Origin: Melampsora larici-populina 98AG31
Taxonomy: Eukaryota; Basidiomycota; Pucciniomycetes; Pucciniales; Melampsoraceae
Assembly: GCF_000204055.1 (NCBI RefSeq)
Contig: NW_006768767.1
Span: forward strand, 1,094,168 to 1,158,167
DNA length: 64,000 bases
Reading direction: 5' to 3'
Shown: piece after piece, positions 45,868 through 57,254 of the stretch
Layout of the letters: every line of letters begins with the position of its first letter
Position numbering within the stretch: position 1 is the first letter of the stretch
Notes under the pieces: generated by a model
Databases searched by the model: none
Seen by the model: the letters and a program-made list of their open reading frames with translations, nothing else
What the model was told of the DNA's origin: nothing
Position numbers and translations under genes: made by a program

Positions 45868-46379
45868 ATGTCTCGAATTTTGTCACATCTGTTTATCAGT
45901 CTTACTATCTTATTGATATCGCTCATCTTGGCTGGGTTAGGGGTTGAAGGGTTCAGTTTGGCTAACAGCTGCACAGTCTGCCAGTACGATGGAACAGCTT
46001 ATAACGCCAGCAGCGCTACTGAAACCGCCACTGACCTGTGCATCAACGTCAGGAGTGATATGGGTGTCGCTTGTGTCAACAGGGGTTGGTATACACACTT
46101 TAGGGACCACAAACATGGAGGTCAAAAGACATATTGTCGACTTAAATGTAAGTCTGTACACTTTTAAACACCGAAACTCTCCAAGAGAAGATATGATCTG
46201 TGTTGAATTTATCGTTCTATGTTTGATCTCGTCGGATTCATCGCTTGCTAGGTCAGAATCCAAACACTCCTTGTAGCAGTCACTTGACTGAACCACCCAA
46301 CCCTCCATCACAAAAAGGACCACATGAATCGCTTATCGGGGGTGTTCACATGCCATGTAACCAATGGCCCATTTCTTGA
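45868..46379 (+). CDS. Small cysteine-rich secreted protein, 135 residues
   Basis: Exons are 45868-46147 and 46252-46379, joined through a GT-AG intron (donor GTAAGT, acceptor GCTAG); 408 bases in frame. The start MSRILSHLFISLTILLISLI is a strong signal peptide. The mature part has eight cysteines (SCTVC, DLC, VAC, TYCRLKC, TPC, MPC), an even number suited to disulfides, and a Pro/His-rich tail. No known domain is recognised. Size, signal and cysteine content make this the best effector candidate of the window. The second exon is supported by frame continuity and by completing an even cysteine set. Confidence 0.7.
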
Positions 46380-47507
46380 ATGAGGTTATTTGGTAAAAAT
46401 TGTTTTGATTGGTGCCGCAGGTGAGCTTTAACTGTGTTCTATAGACCCTCTTTTGAGATGGACTGGATGAGGACTCAGTGCACAATCTTTTCAATTGCTA
46501 GATAATCAAGGACCTCTCTATCTTGTTTCGCCAAACAGTTGTTTACGTTCTGGATGCGTTTTCACTTTTAACCTGTCCTCAGCGCATTGGCAATGGTTGG
46601 TAGTAAACCTACATCTTCCTCGGTCCATTTGAAAGCACTGCTTCGCAAAATTCTCCCTCAACAATATCAAATGATGGTCATCTTGTGTTTCCTTTAAATT
46701 TATGACTCTTTTTGCTAGCTACCTTACAACGGTTTTCTCAGTATCGCAATATTGTAGCATCAGCCCTCATTCTCCTAATTTCACTACATCTTTCATTCCA
46801 TTGAGTTGACCTGGCAGTTCTTATCACAGCATAAATAACCCATGTGAATTGATCAAAAAAACTAATTGATGAAATTTTAATGATAGCAAACAATGATTGA
46901 TGAAGAAACCAAAAGGGACGAAAAAGATAATACAAGCAAATCTACAATTCACATATGTTTAGAAATACAAATCATGCTGACATAGGTGCAGTATTTTATA
47001 CTTGAAAAAACTGTTGAAAATGATATCATGTACATATTATTTGATTAAATTCAATAAGAACTTTAAGCTCAAAAGCTGAAACTTGACCTATTGAAATCAA
47101 AACTTCAAAAAGAAAAGACTTGAATGACAATGATAATCAAATAAATGTACTTGGAGAAATGTTAGGAATGATAATTGGACTCGGAGTAAACCTATGGATT
47201 TATTCAGATTGATCTTAAGGAAAAAATTTCAATAAACCTAGCAGTGAAAGAGATTAGAATAAAGTCCAAGTATGTTTGACTAATCATCACAGTGTCCTGA
47301 TTCTGCTTCTATATTTGGTTTTTGGTTGTGATCTAGTTGTGATGTTGAATGATCTGATATACCGGTGAGGGATGGCATATGTATCTAGTTGATGTACATT
47401 GCGTTGTCAGATTTGACGCAAGGGCTTGAGCAGCTGATCTCTTTTGCGCCAGAGCATGTGATTGTGCAACTAACTTGTCCGCGCTCAAGTTGGCCTAAAG
47501 GTAACAA
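46380..47507. other. Intergenic; no gene supported
   Basis: AT-rich sequence with scattered short frames only. Confidence 0.4.
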
Positions 47508-48069
47508 TCAAATCAGTAAATCAGAAAACATTCTTCCTAAAGTTTCAAAATGTTCTCTACATTTATTAAACAGCTTATGAATCATTTTTCATATAATTAC
47601 TTTTTTTTCTACTTTTAAATTCTCAAATGTTTGGGGTGAAGCACATGTTGGACATGGTTTTGGTCTTAATGAAAAAATTCTATTGATACATGATTCACAC
47701 CGGTCATTTTTTTAAAAATGTGCAAGTTTATTGATCAGTAATGGGAATAAATAAATTCCAAGCTTCATTCATATTTTTTGTTTGTCTGTTATTCTATTAT
47801 TTTTTGCTTGCTTGCATCTTATGATGACATTCTGAAATCAAAAGACATACATAAATCAGGATTAAGATCTCTATCAGATTTACAAATAGGACAAATATTG
47901 GGTTTTGACTGATTACCAAAATAAACTCAGTCCATAAAGTTCCATTCCAAGTCTCTAATCCAATAAAGAGAGAGAGAAAGAGACTAAGAAAGAAAAGCAC
48001 AGTTCTATCAGACTGATCACATCTTGGGATACTTGGTCTGATAACAGCTTTTTTTGGAGTTGTATCCAT
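47508..48069 (-). pseudogene. Remnant of TFB3/MAT1 (CDK-activating kinase assembly factor)
   Basis: On the minus strand the frame starts MDTTPKKAVIRPSIPR (48069). It then shows pieces of the RING finger: CPICKSDRDLNPD near 47910-47870, ECHHKM near 47820, and CESCINRIFSLRPKPCPTC from about 47702. After NLKVEKK an in-frame TGA interrupts (near 47585), followed by KLFNKCREHFETLGRM, matching the helical segment that follows the RING in this family. The exon joins no longer have good splice sites (no acceptor before CESC), and everything after residue about 100 is missing. The family bridges CDK7 and cyclin H in TFIIH; this copy is dead. A functional gene is expected elsewhere. Confidence 0.65.
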
Positions 48070-48433
48070 GAGCAAGTTAGTAGCAAGCTGGTTGGATGAG
48101 GATCCATTTATTCATTGAAAGAGGAAGTAGTTGACATATCATTCTTTAGGTCTAGATATCAAGCCATAATAGTTGATGTCCTCTCTTGTGAGGGAAGGCA
48201 TTCCAAATTCCTCGGTTGCTGATCAGTCCGCGCACAAAACCGGGGCCGGGGCCAACAGGTTCGCGAGTCGCGCTGCCGCGTCCAGTCAAACTCTAAATTT
48301 AACACACCCTCAGTTCGTTTCGCGTCTTGCATACACCCATCTCGTTCAACGTTGCTCATTCTCGCCTTCCATCATCACTCTCATCTTTGGCTTTCATTGA
48401 GTGAGGATTTACTACGCAGTCAAAATACGGGAT
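48070..48433 (+). promoter_or_regulatory. Promoter and 5' UTR region of the gene at 48434
   Basis: A GC-rich block (near 48225-48280) is followed by a pyrimidine-rich stretch (near 48310-48390) just before the ATG, typical of a fungal transcription start region. No TATA box stands out. Confidence 0.35.
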
Positions 48434-50180
48434 ATGAACGCTCAATCGTTGAACACGCGTAATGCATCTGGGATTGCGAATGAGGCTTGTAGCACCGAGT
48501 TCTTATGTAGAATTCCAAGTATTGCAAAGGATTTGACCCAGTTAAAGAACACTGGCGAGAACTTTGTTCTGTGGGAACGAGAGCTGAAAGTCATGATTCA
48601 TAACCTTTCTGGAACGTCCGACTACCTTCAAGACCAGTTCGACAAACACGATCCAAAATTAAACCGAGCAGTTTTCAATCTCATATTCTGGTCAATTCAC
48701 AAAGAACTCCAACATTCTCTTAACATCGATGGGTCTGCTGGAGAAGCCTTTCAAGTCTTGGCAGATCGATTTCGATCGGCCCCGTTGACTCCATGTATCA
48801 TGAATCGGGCGGATCTCCCTGAAGAAATTTTAGACATCATCGTGAATATTGTTTACCTTTATTCTTCCAAAGAGTACAGCGCTATGCGTCAGAGAAAACA
48901 GGAGAATAGGGGATCATGGACTTCCCAGGAAGACATGGAGGACGGAGTATACAAACGACTACCGCCTCTCACTACCTTCCAAAGCCTGGCTTTGGTCAAT
49001 CGAAAGTTTTACAGGCTCTGTCGTCCTAGATTGTGGCAGGTATGAATGTCTTGTGTATGGATTTCAGTTCACACTTAACTGACTTTGTTAATTTGATCAG
49101 AACCTCCGATTTCCAACCTCGTTACCTACTTCTTTGTCACATTGGACCCAAGATATACTCTTGAATCATGGGAAGCGAGTCAAAACTTTCAGTTTTCGAT
49201 TAGAAGACATGTCGCTTATCACCTACGTCGATGGAGAACTTTCAGACTTGGAAAAGAGTGCTTACGATAACACAATGCCAAGAGGTGAATTAGAAGACTT
49301 GACGGAATACTCAGTATTCGGAATTGGACAGACGAACATTCGAAAAATCTTCAAAGCCTGTCCTTGTCTAGAGTCGGTAATAATGTGTATTCCAGAGAAT
49401 ACATATGTCTCACAGCCGTCTTCTGCCAGGACATCCCGCTTGATAGGTCTATTTGGACTTATCCCCCAACTTCAACATTTAAGATTGACGAGCCTCAGAT
49501 ACAACTTAGGTCTTACAGGCGAAATTGTGATTGATCTTCTCAAGAAGCTACCGTCTCTCGTATCATTGGACCTCTGCCACTTCAAATTTTTTGAAAAGTC
49601 CACCACAGAAGAATCCTTGGGATGGAACCTGGCCCAGCTTCAGAAGCTCTGCGTAATACGTCTTTTTGAGGTCACTTGCGAAGATCAAACTTGGAACTTG
49701 AAGTCTTGGCTCCAACAGCTTACAACACTTGAGATTAGCGATTGTCCTGGGTTGACACCTCGCATGGTGCACAAACTCCTCAGTGGTTCTGCTCCCTGTC
49801 TCACTAGACTTAAGTTACACGTTCAGCATCTCTCAGGCAAATCAGATTTCGTTGATCAGACTGATCTCCCGGCTCTTAAACAACTCATCCTCGGAAGTGA
49901 AGCAGGGGTTTCCATTTTAAGCTTTAAGGGTTGTAAAGACATAGAATTGATTAAATCTCCTCGTATAATGACCAATGATCTATGGGACTCGATGAAGCAT
50001 CTTTTATCTATATACACATGGCCTAAGCTCTCAGTTTTGGATCTTCAACATAGACAGATGTACATTGATCGAAGGAATTCGCAAAGACCAACTAAGAAGG
50101 ACGTGGATGAAATATGGGATACTTTAAACATCAGAATCTTGATCACTAGAAAGAGGAGTCTTGTGCATCTATCTGGATAG
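48434..50180 (+). CDS. Gag-like / F-box / LRR fusion protein A, 561 residues
   Basis: Exons are 48434-49039 and 49101-50180, with a GT-AG intron. Residues about 30-115 resemble the Copia-type gag (UBN2-like) fold: NTGENFVLWERELKVM, then AVFNLIFWSIHKELQHSL and GSAGEAFQVLADRFRS. An F-box follows (NRADLPEEILDIIVNIVYL and, after a charged insert, FQSLALVNRKFYRLCRPRLW). The second exon encodes irregular leucine-rich repeats (LPQLQHLRLT, LPSLVSLDL, LTTLEISDCPGL, LPALKQLIL). F-box proteins tether substrates, bound by LRRs, to SCF ubiquitin ligase. The gag-like N-terminus is unusual for this class. The paralogue at 58364 has the same exon boundary and domain order. Function is inferred from the F-box; the gag relation rests on motif pattern only. 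Confidence 0.7.
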
Positions 50181-50596
50181 GGCCGCCAATCTTGATCCAA
50201 GAATGTGAAGGGCTGAAATTTTGGAATCTTTATTATTATTTGAAAACTTTTTTCTCTTGTCCAAGTTCTACCCAATGGATCAACAACAGTACTTAGTCAA
50301 TCTATATTTCAAACATCTTATATGCTCAATGAATGATTCAACCAAAAATTATCCACCTTTTCATGAGTCACATCTTCATGAGTTATGATACAATCTCACA
50401 TGAGAGTCAAGAGCTCTTGCTGAACAAATCCGACGTCTTCAAAGTACATAAGTAGTACATACAACCCACTTTGGTAACTGGTGGGTGACGTGTGCAACCG
50501 ACTGCACACCACCAAAAAGCTGTACTGATTTTCAGTTGCATATGTGACCCAAAAACAGATTTGGTAAGCCAAAATGTGAAAGAAGGCGCATAACGA
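50181..50596. other. 3' flank of fusion gene A
   Basis: No gene supported; AT-rich sequence up to the MITE at 50597. Confidence 0.4.
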
Positions 50597-51173
50597 ACTT
50601 AACCAAGTCCCTTGCCAAAGGCTCAAGCCCCAGAAAGAGACACCAAATAAAACGGAATCCTGGCGTGAGAAGTAGCCTGTATTGGCTCAAAGAATACTAC
50701 TTCAAATTCTTCCGTTTGTCTCTAAATAAACATGTCTTGAGACAAAGGAAAAAGAAAATAGCAAGGGGCCATTATCTATGTACCAATTGCAAGCTACTTT
50801 CTATCTTGCTGGGAAGTCATTTTTTTTGGTAGTTGAAGATCAATCATTTTGACCACTTTCTGAGAATTACAGGCTTTGAGCAGGCTCACCGCTCAGAAAA
50901 ACTGAAAAAAGAACCATTGTTGATCCCCCAGTAGCCCAAGTTCCAGACGATATTTGGGGGAGCTTGCAATTGGATCATATGTAATGAATATTTGCAGTCT
51001 TCCTTTTATTTACCTCCGCGCCCTGTTTATTTAGAGACAAACCAAAGAATTTGAAGTAGTGTTTTTGAGCCAATACAGGCTACTTCTCACGCCAGGATTT
51101 CCTTTTATGTGGTAAGTCCCTTGCTGGGGCTTGGGCCTTTGGCACAGAGCCAGCCAGGGACTTGGTTAAGTTT
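50597..51173. mobile_element. MITE family A, copy 2 (about 150-bp inverted ends)
   Basis: The ends AACTTAACCAAGTCCCT are inverted. The arms stay alignable for about 150 bp, through TCCTGGCGTGAGAAGTAGCC, TGTATTGGCTCAAA and ACTTCAAATTCTT, to GTCTCTAAATAAACA. The middle matches copy 1 at 20557-21119. No coding sequence. The target duplication is not clear. Confidence 0.75.
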
Positions 51174-51662
51174 GGCGCACACACATTTTTGCACATATGT
51201 GCAAAAAATTGTGTGATTCTCAAAAACACTACAGCGCTTCATGAATTTATTGGTATTATTTATGTGATTTGTGTTACAGGTAGTTTTAACCTGTATGTCC
51301 CCAACTCAGGCAAAACTGGACCAGGCAGTTTCGTCTGAGTGACAGATTGGGTGGGAAGATGTCCCTTTTTGAATGTTGTCCCCACCTGATTGACATATCA
51401 AAACAGGTCTCTTCCTTTGGTGCCATACTATTGCAGGTATCTAATCACCAGATACAAACAGTCACACCAATTGAAGAATATCACCAGTTGAATTCTCATT
51501 CTTCACACTTTCCCTTCACTCACACCCAATTCGATCCATATTTCTTGTTTTCCTTCAATTTTTTGAAATTTCCCTTTTTCCTGATATAGAAGTCAGACCT
51601 TTTTATCCTCTTTTCTCCTTCCTTGTCCTGTTTTTCTGTCTTGAACTGACTCACTTTTTTGA
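51174..51662. other. 5' flank of the Tc1-like transposase
   Basis: May hold a first exon and the left end of the transposon, but I could not find matching inverted ends. No independent gene is supported. Confidence 0.35.
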
Positions 51663-52760
51663 TTGTTATATTGTAGAAAGGTGCCAGTGAATATCTATGC
51701 ACCCAACATCAAACTCATTGTTGCTTGCTTGGTCTTGCAAGGTGTTTCCTATCCAGAAATCCTTAGGACCCTTGGAGTGGATGTGTCACTCACATCCACT
51801 TGTCGGTGGTATGACCTTTACCAAACTACTCAAGCAGTCATTGCCAACCCTCTGGGACATATGGCCCGCAGACCTCCCACCACATTAGCACAGCCTGAAC
51901 GCAAATCTGTTCTCAATTCCCTCCGACTTGATCCAACCCTTGATCTTGACAAACTTCAAAGCAAAATTCATGAAAATCACGATATTCAAATGTCCTTGCG
52001 AACCCTTTCAGTTGAGCTTTGTCATTGCCTTCAATGGACCCGCAAGAAAGCAAGCACTGTTCATCCTAATCAATCATTCACCACACAAGCAGACTACATT
52101 GAGGATGTCTGTGGCATCAATCCTAGAGGGTTGGTTTTTACTGGTACATGTTTTTTTCTCTCTGTCTTGTAACATATCAGACATTGTACTGTTTTTGAAG
52201 ATGAATCAGCTATTACCAAACATCACATTTATTGTGAATACAGAAGAGCACCAGTTGGCGAACCTACTAGCCAGGTCCAGCAACCAACTCACAGCTATCT
52301 CAATGGACAGTATATTGGCTCTTAAGATCCAACCAGGGGGGTATGCAAGGATTGATTTCAAGGATTTTTTGGAAAATGAAGTGATAAGCGTTTCTTTTGA
52401 TCAAAAGTCAAATATCAAGTTACTGACCTGGCCTTCACCCTCTAGTTACCAGCAATGAACCCATGTACAGCAGACAACAGTGTCCTGGTCATGGACAATG
52501 CCCCAATCCATCACAGGGGCAGAGTTGCCGAGCTCTGCAAAGCACACAGAGTCTGCCTTCTCTACCTACCAGCTTGTATCCCATATTTCAATCCCATTGA
52601 GAAGGGATTTTCTGTGCTGATAGCTATATTACAACACTTGCAAGTTCTTCAATGCACAACAAGTCTTGCAGAAGAGACCATGATGGTCTTTATGGCCTGT
52701 ATGGACATGTTTACAGCAGATCTATGTGAAGGCCTTTTTAGAGGCTGCAGCTATCTATAA
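51663..52760 (+). pseudogene. Tc1/mariner-type transposase (DDE_3 superfamily) with introns, frameshifted
   Basis: An N-terminal helix-turn-helix region (CLVLQGVSYPEILRTLGVDV) is followed by the catalytic core. An intron (donor GTACAT at 52145, acceptor GAAG before 52201) restores GLVFTDES with the first Asp. A second one (donor GTGATA at 52380, acceptor TCTAG at 52445) restores FLENELPAMNP. The second Asp is in VLVMDNAPIHH and the third acidic residue in NPIEKGF, so the DDE set is present. Between RRAPVGEP and TAISMDSILALKI the reading frame changes, so this copy needs one correction to be complete. It would cut and paste its element at TA sites. Stop at 52758-52760. Confidence 0.75.
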
Positions 52761-53799
52761 TTGACTCATGTCTGGTATATTTTTTTGGAATTAAAAAAAT
52801 GGATTCCATTTTTCAACCCAGTAGAAATTTTTGTTTTTACCTGTATTGTCCCCATTTGTCCATTGATAATTTTTCTCGTTATTTGTTTTTTTTGGTGTTT
52901 GTTATTTTTTCCTTCAACGATTTCAATATCTCTTACTGTAATGAAATTGGGCGTATATCTTCCAAAAATACTTCACATGACATTTTTTGAGAAGAAGCTT
53001 GATGGGAGGGTGTGCATGAGGTCTCAGAGCCAAGTGTTTTGTAGACAACACTCACATGGAAGAATAAACATGAAACCCAAAGCAAGAAGATCACATGAGA
53101 AGATCTTGAAAAGTTTTGGTCTTGAAAAGTTTTTGTCTTGAAAACTTTTTGTTTTCAAATTTGTAAAAAAAGGGCTGAGTCCTTCCTCATGAAGTCTTTC
53201 AGAGTCAAAGACACGAAGAACAGAGATTTCATTTCTGCCTCTGCAAAAAAAATTCCTGTTTTTCTGCTTCAACTTTTTAGTCAAGCACTTGAAGAAGTGC
53301 TCATTTTCAATTTTGGCAAATGAAAATGCCAAAAAAGGCCCTAATACTTCTTGCAACCAAGCATTTGGGCCTCAAAGAATTCAAGAAGTGCTCAGCAAAT
53401 GGGTTGAATCATTATTATTATTGAAAACAATACTAGAAAGGAAAATGGCCTTCATGGCAATTGGTATTGGATGCTCACACTTCATCTCACCTGCAGTTAA
53501 ACTTCAGTCAAAACAACCCTTCATTAACTTTGGTCTTGGTCCAAGAAATAAGGACTGAAGTACAAATTTACACACACACAAATGTAAAGAGTCTGAGATT
53601 AAAATAATCTTGTATCTATTTGATGTATCTTGTATTTAAAATGCAAGGAGTCAGAGATCAAAATAATCTTGTGTCTATTTGGATTACCTTGGATCTAATT
53701 TTGGCTGCCTTGAAGTATTTGAGTTAATTAAGTATGTCAAGTTGACATATAAACAATTTGATCTATTGAGATTGTAACACAATAAATGTCAGTCTTGGT
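52761..53799. other. Intergenic, low-complexity; possible 3' part of the transposon
   Basis: Contains imperfect GTCTTGAAAAGTTTTT repeats near 53105-53150 and a repeated AGTCxGAGATxAAAATAATCTTGT block near 53590 and 53650. No gene is supported. Confidence 0.4.
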
Positions 53800-55240
53800 T
53801 TACCTATGGCTCAGAGAAGGATCTGACTCACCAAGTGCTTCTTCATTCCACTCTTGAGCCTTAGCTAAGATTATGGCCGCATACTCTTGGTTGATACCCG
53901 TAGTTTTCAAGGTCAATTTGGTCATTTGGGAGCAGCAAACAATATCCAACCACTTTGGGATCTTGGCCTTTCTCATAATTTTACGGATCAGGCGGGAAGA
54001 TAGCCCGGATTCAATGAGGAATTTATCAAGCTTGTACTTGTTCTTTTCTGAGATTTTGAGCTCAGAAGATAGGACAATGTCATCTACGGATGGATCAGGT
54101 CCCCAAAAGTTGGGGTCATCTTCTGCAAACATGTAGACCTGTTAGAGAAGGCCTGGTTCAAGATGAAATAGAATTACTTACCAATTTTGGGAACCTTGAC
54201 CTTCTTCAACTCCTGATTGTAAAAGGCTAAGGGGGTGTCATCTCCATCGCCATTGTCCGGGATAGTACATCTCTTTTGAGGAGAAGGGGAAGGTTGACAT
54301 CCGGGTGAGGTAGGTTTGGTGCCACTACCTCCTACAAAAATACCTTTCCCTTGACTGCCTTGGGGATATCAAAGTTGCACACAATCTTGGACCGTTGTAC
54401 CCCTATGGATCACATGGCTCTTGGCAATTTTGGCTCAATAGGTGGCAGAGTTGGGTGCCATATTCTTTGTGGCTACACCTCAGACCTGCCATGTGACCAA
54501 ATGAAATGGTCAGTATGACATACTTTTGGCTATAATAGAGAGAAAACTTACAATGTCTTTGGCCCACATGAACACACATCTGAAGGTGAACCAATAGTGA
54601 AAGTTAGGGTCCCATGGGGCTGTGAGGATTGCTCCATCACCACCAATGCTGGAACCTTCCACATAAAAATGAAACAACTCAGCAGTCAACTCATGCAACT
54701 TGATAAGCTTCTTGGCATCTTGTAAAGAACTATTTCATTAGTTTGATTTCCCCAAAATTCTGAAAGAGGGGAAAGTCAGTCAAGAAGAAAGAAGCTTATC
54801 CCCAAACGTTGAGTCACATCATCCAACTTGGCGTCTACAGTATTGGGACCATTTGAAGAAGCGATGAACTGCTTAGCAGCCTTAACCTAATTACCAAAAA
54901 AATCAGCTAAATCAAAGTTGACTTACTTTATACAAACATAAAAGAGAGAATAAAAAAACTCACCTGGGCGGGTTTTTTGGCCAGTACAATGGTTGAGAAA
55001 ATGTGTCTCAGACAGCTTGTGGGAGTGGCCATACTGCTGCCTGAGACACAGCTGTGTGAGTTGACGCTGGTGATTGGTTACCTTCAATGTTAGGAAGAGT
55101 TTGTACCAGTGTTGGAGTTTGGGAGGCTGCTCTTCTATTTTGTTCTTCTACCTGCTCTAGTATTCTTCTCCTTGCAGCTTCTTCTCTTTCTGAATGTTAG
55201 CGGGCTGCCAGTTTTCTTCTGTGGTCTTGAAGCTGTGGAA
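53800..55240 (-). pseudogene. Unrecognised multi-exon gene, decayed
   Basis: Several exon-like blocks line up on the minus strand. About 55240-54965 encodes an Arg/Glu-rich coiled-coil-like stretch (EREEAARRRILEQVEEQNRR). Near 54885-54800 is QFIASSNGPNTVDAKLDDVT. From 54722 to about 54556 is KLIKLHELTAELFHFYVEG with APWDPNFHYWF. Near 54330-54185 is a Pro/Ser-rich piece, and 54120-53800 ends the protein (NFWGPDPSVDDIVLSSELKI to SLSHR). Splice-like borders (GTGAG, GTAAG) flank them. The first block holds two in-frame stops, a TAA (before HSERE) and a TGA (before DTFSTIV). Both can be read as CAA and CGA changed by C to T. I do not recognise the family; it may be transposon-linked. Confidence 0.45.
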
Positions 55241-55801
55241 GGAATGATTTTTTAGACTTTTCTACCCTAAATCCCATCCATCATGGGATAAACAACCACA
55301 AAAAATTTATAAAAGAGCTTAGAAGGGATCGGGCAAAGCAATTTTTGTAAAATTGTATTTTAGATATTTTCACATATCTTCAATTGAGTAACTGGACAGC
55401 TACTCCCAACTTAATCAAATGAGGATTCTCAATACAATCAAAGCAGACAACTTTCCACAAGTCCCACAACTCCACATTACTTTTTTGCTTTTGATTTGAT
55501 CTAAAATTTGCAGTTGAGTGTTCCACTAACCTGTCCTCAATACATGTGGTCTTCTTTGATCTGACATATTTTCAGGTCAACTCCATTTGAAAACCTTGTC
55601 TGTTTATAGATATGCAGATATAAGTAGTCTGGATTTGCGGTGGATCTGCCAGGCCTTTGTTGAAGTTGGAGCTAAATCCAGTTTTACAAAATGTCACCTT
55701 GCACAATCCCTACAAGCCCTTGACAGTCCGCAGAGGTCGAGAGAAAAGATGCTGAGAGGGAATATTGTGGGGTGAGCAAGTGAGGAAAGACTACAGATGA
55801 A
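55241..55801. other. Intergenic; no gene supported
   Basis: AT-rich sequence between the decayed gene and the first 205-bp direct repeat. Confidence 0.4.
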
Positions 55802-56006
55802 GGAATGTAAATTTTCCTCTGTACTACCCCAATCTAATTGTCAAGATCAACCTCTGTATGAGCTGTCCCTTGTTGAGGTAACTGTGACACCCCTCAGGTT
55901 GTGGGCGCGCCAAGGCGTGTTTTTTTGTAATTTTTCACGCCGAGGCGCCACTTGGTGCGCCCGGTGCGTTTTCTTACAAAAAAATTGCCGACAACCAAAA
56001 TGTTGT
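55802..56006 (+). repeat. 205-bp direct repeat, copy 1
   Basis: Nearly identical (about two differences) to 57721-57925. It starts GGAATGTAAATTTTCCTCTG and ends CAACCAAAATGTTGT. It contains the first part of the MITE whose intact copy lies at 57813-58206. The pair brackets the tyrosine-recombinase fragment. Confidence 0.9.
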
Positions 56007-56208
56007 CCATTCCCTTATTGGGTCTTGATTGGCGCTGGGCTTTGGTCGTGTGAGCTTCATCAGAAGCTTTAAGAAGAAGAGCAAAATAGTATAATTTATA
56101 TTGCATGTATTACTAATTAATAGGAAACATTTTAGTACTATCTTTTGATACAACGTAAAAGACTATTCACACAATGATGTACGCGTAACCAGTAGGTCAC
56201 ATGTATGG

Positions 56209-56450
56209 GGGGAGGTGCCTATGAATTGGCGTCTCTAGGACAAAAGACTCGGGAAGGTGGTAGCCAGGGATTGAGAAACCTCTAGGGAGAGGTAATTATT
56301 GACTTGGCTGAGCACCGCCGTAAGATCCGGTAAACGAAAGTAGGATCTAGAGCTTTCCTAAAAGGGGAGACAAAAATCAAAGGTACCGACATCAGAGTGT
56401 GTCGCAGACGACGGGGACTTAAGCACAGAAGGGGGGTTAGCGCTTAGCCC
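56209..56450 (-). repeat. 242-bp split repeat, outer copy (B2)
   Basis: About 97 percent identical to 56874-57115, including GGTGCCTATGAATTGGCGTC and GGGGGGTTAGCGCTTAGCCC. Confidence 0.85.
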
Positions 56451-56873
56451 TGTCCTCTGGTTGACTTTACAGGAGACCAGACAGCAGTTCGTGGGGAGGG
56501 AGGGATGGACACAAAAAAGGGGGAAAGTCTTAGAGACTTGACACAAAAGCCACACTGAGAGAAGAGAAACCGGATAATGGAAAAGATGAGAGGAAAAGGG
56601 AAGGAGTAGATGACAGGATCTAGTTCAGGAAACTCTGAAAGATGAAATCGAGCGGATGTGCTATATGAACATTCCTCTCGACTTTGTGTCTGCTTGATCA
56701 TGTCAGATCTTTCCCAAAGCTGAGGGGAAAACCTCTTGGCAGGTACGGGCCTGACGGTTGATCTTTCCAACCTTCAACCAGGCTGCTAAACCAGAGGTGA
56801 TCCTCTCTGACGCGTTGTGGGTTGGACCCGCTAGTCCATGGACCCGGGCAACCTGCCTCGTGCCTCGTCCGGG

Positions 56874-57115
56874 TGGGAGGTGCCTATGAATTGGCGTCTC
56901 TAGGACAAAAGACTCAGGAAGGTGGTAGCCAGGGATCGAGAAACCTCTAGGGAGAGTTAATTATCGACTTGGCTGAGCACCGCCGTAAGATCCGGTAAAC
57001 GAAAGTAGGATCTAGAGCTTTCCTAAAAGGGGAGACAACAATCAAAGGTACCGACATCAGAGTGCGTCGCAGACGATGGGGACTTAAGCACAGAAGGGGG
57101 GTTAGCGCTTAGCCC
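56874..57115 (-). repeat. 242-bp split repeat, inner copy (B1)
   Basis: Second copy of the 56209-56450 block; it lies 139 bases beyond the recombinase stop. Confidence 0.85.
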
Positions 57116-57254
57116 AACACTCAGTGTTTTTGCAAAGCCTGAGCCTTGCGCGAACCCCCGCACTGTGTGAAAGACACTGACGACGGGACGTACCCAGCTC
57201 CCACAGCGTACTTTAGTGGAATCGGTTAATCAAAGAGAATATGGAGGTCGCACG

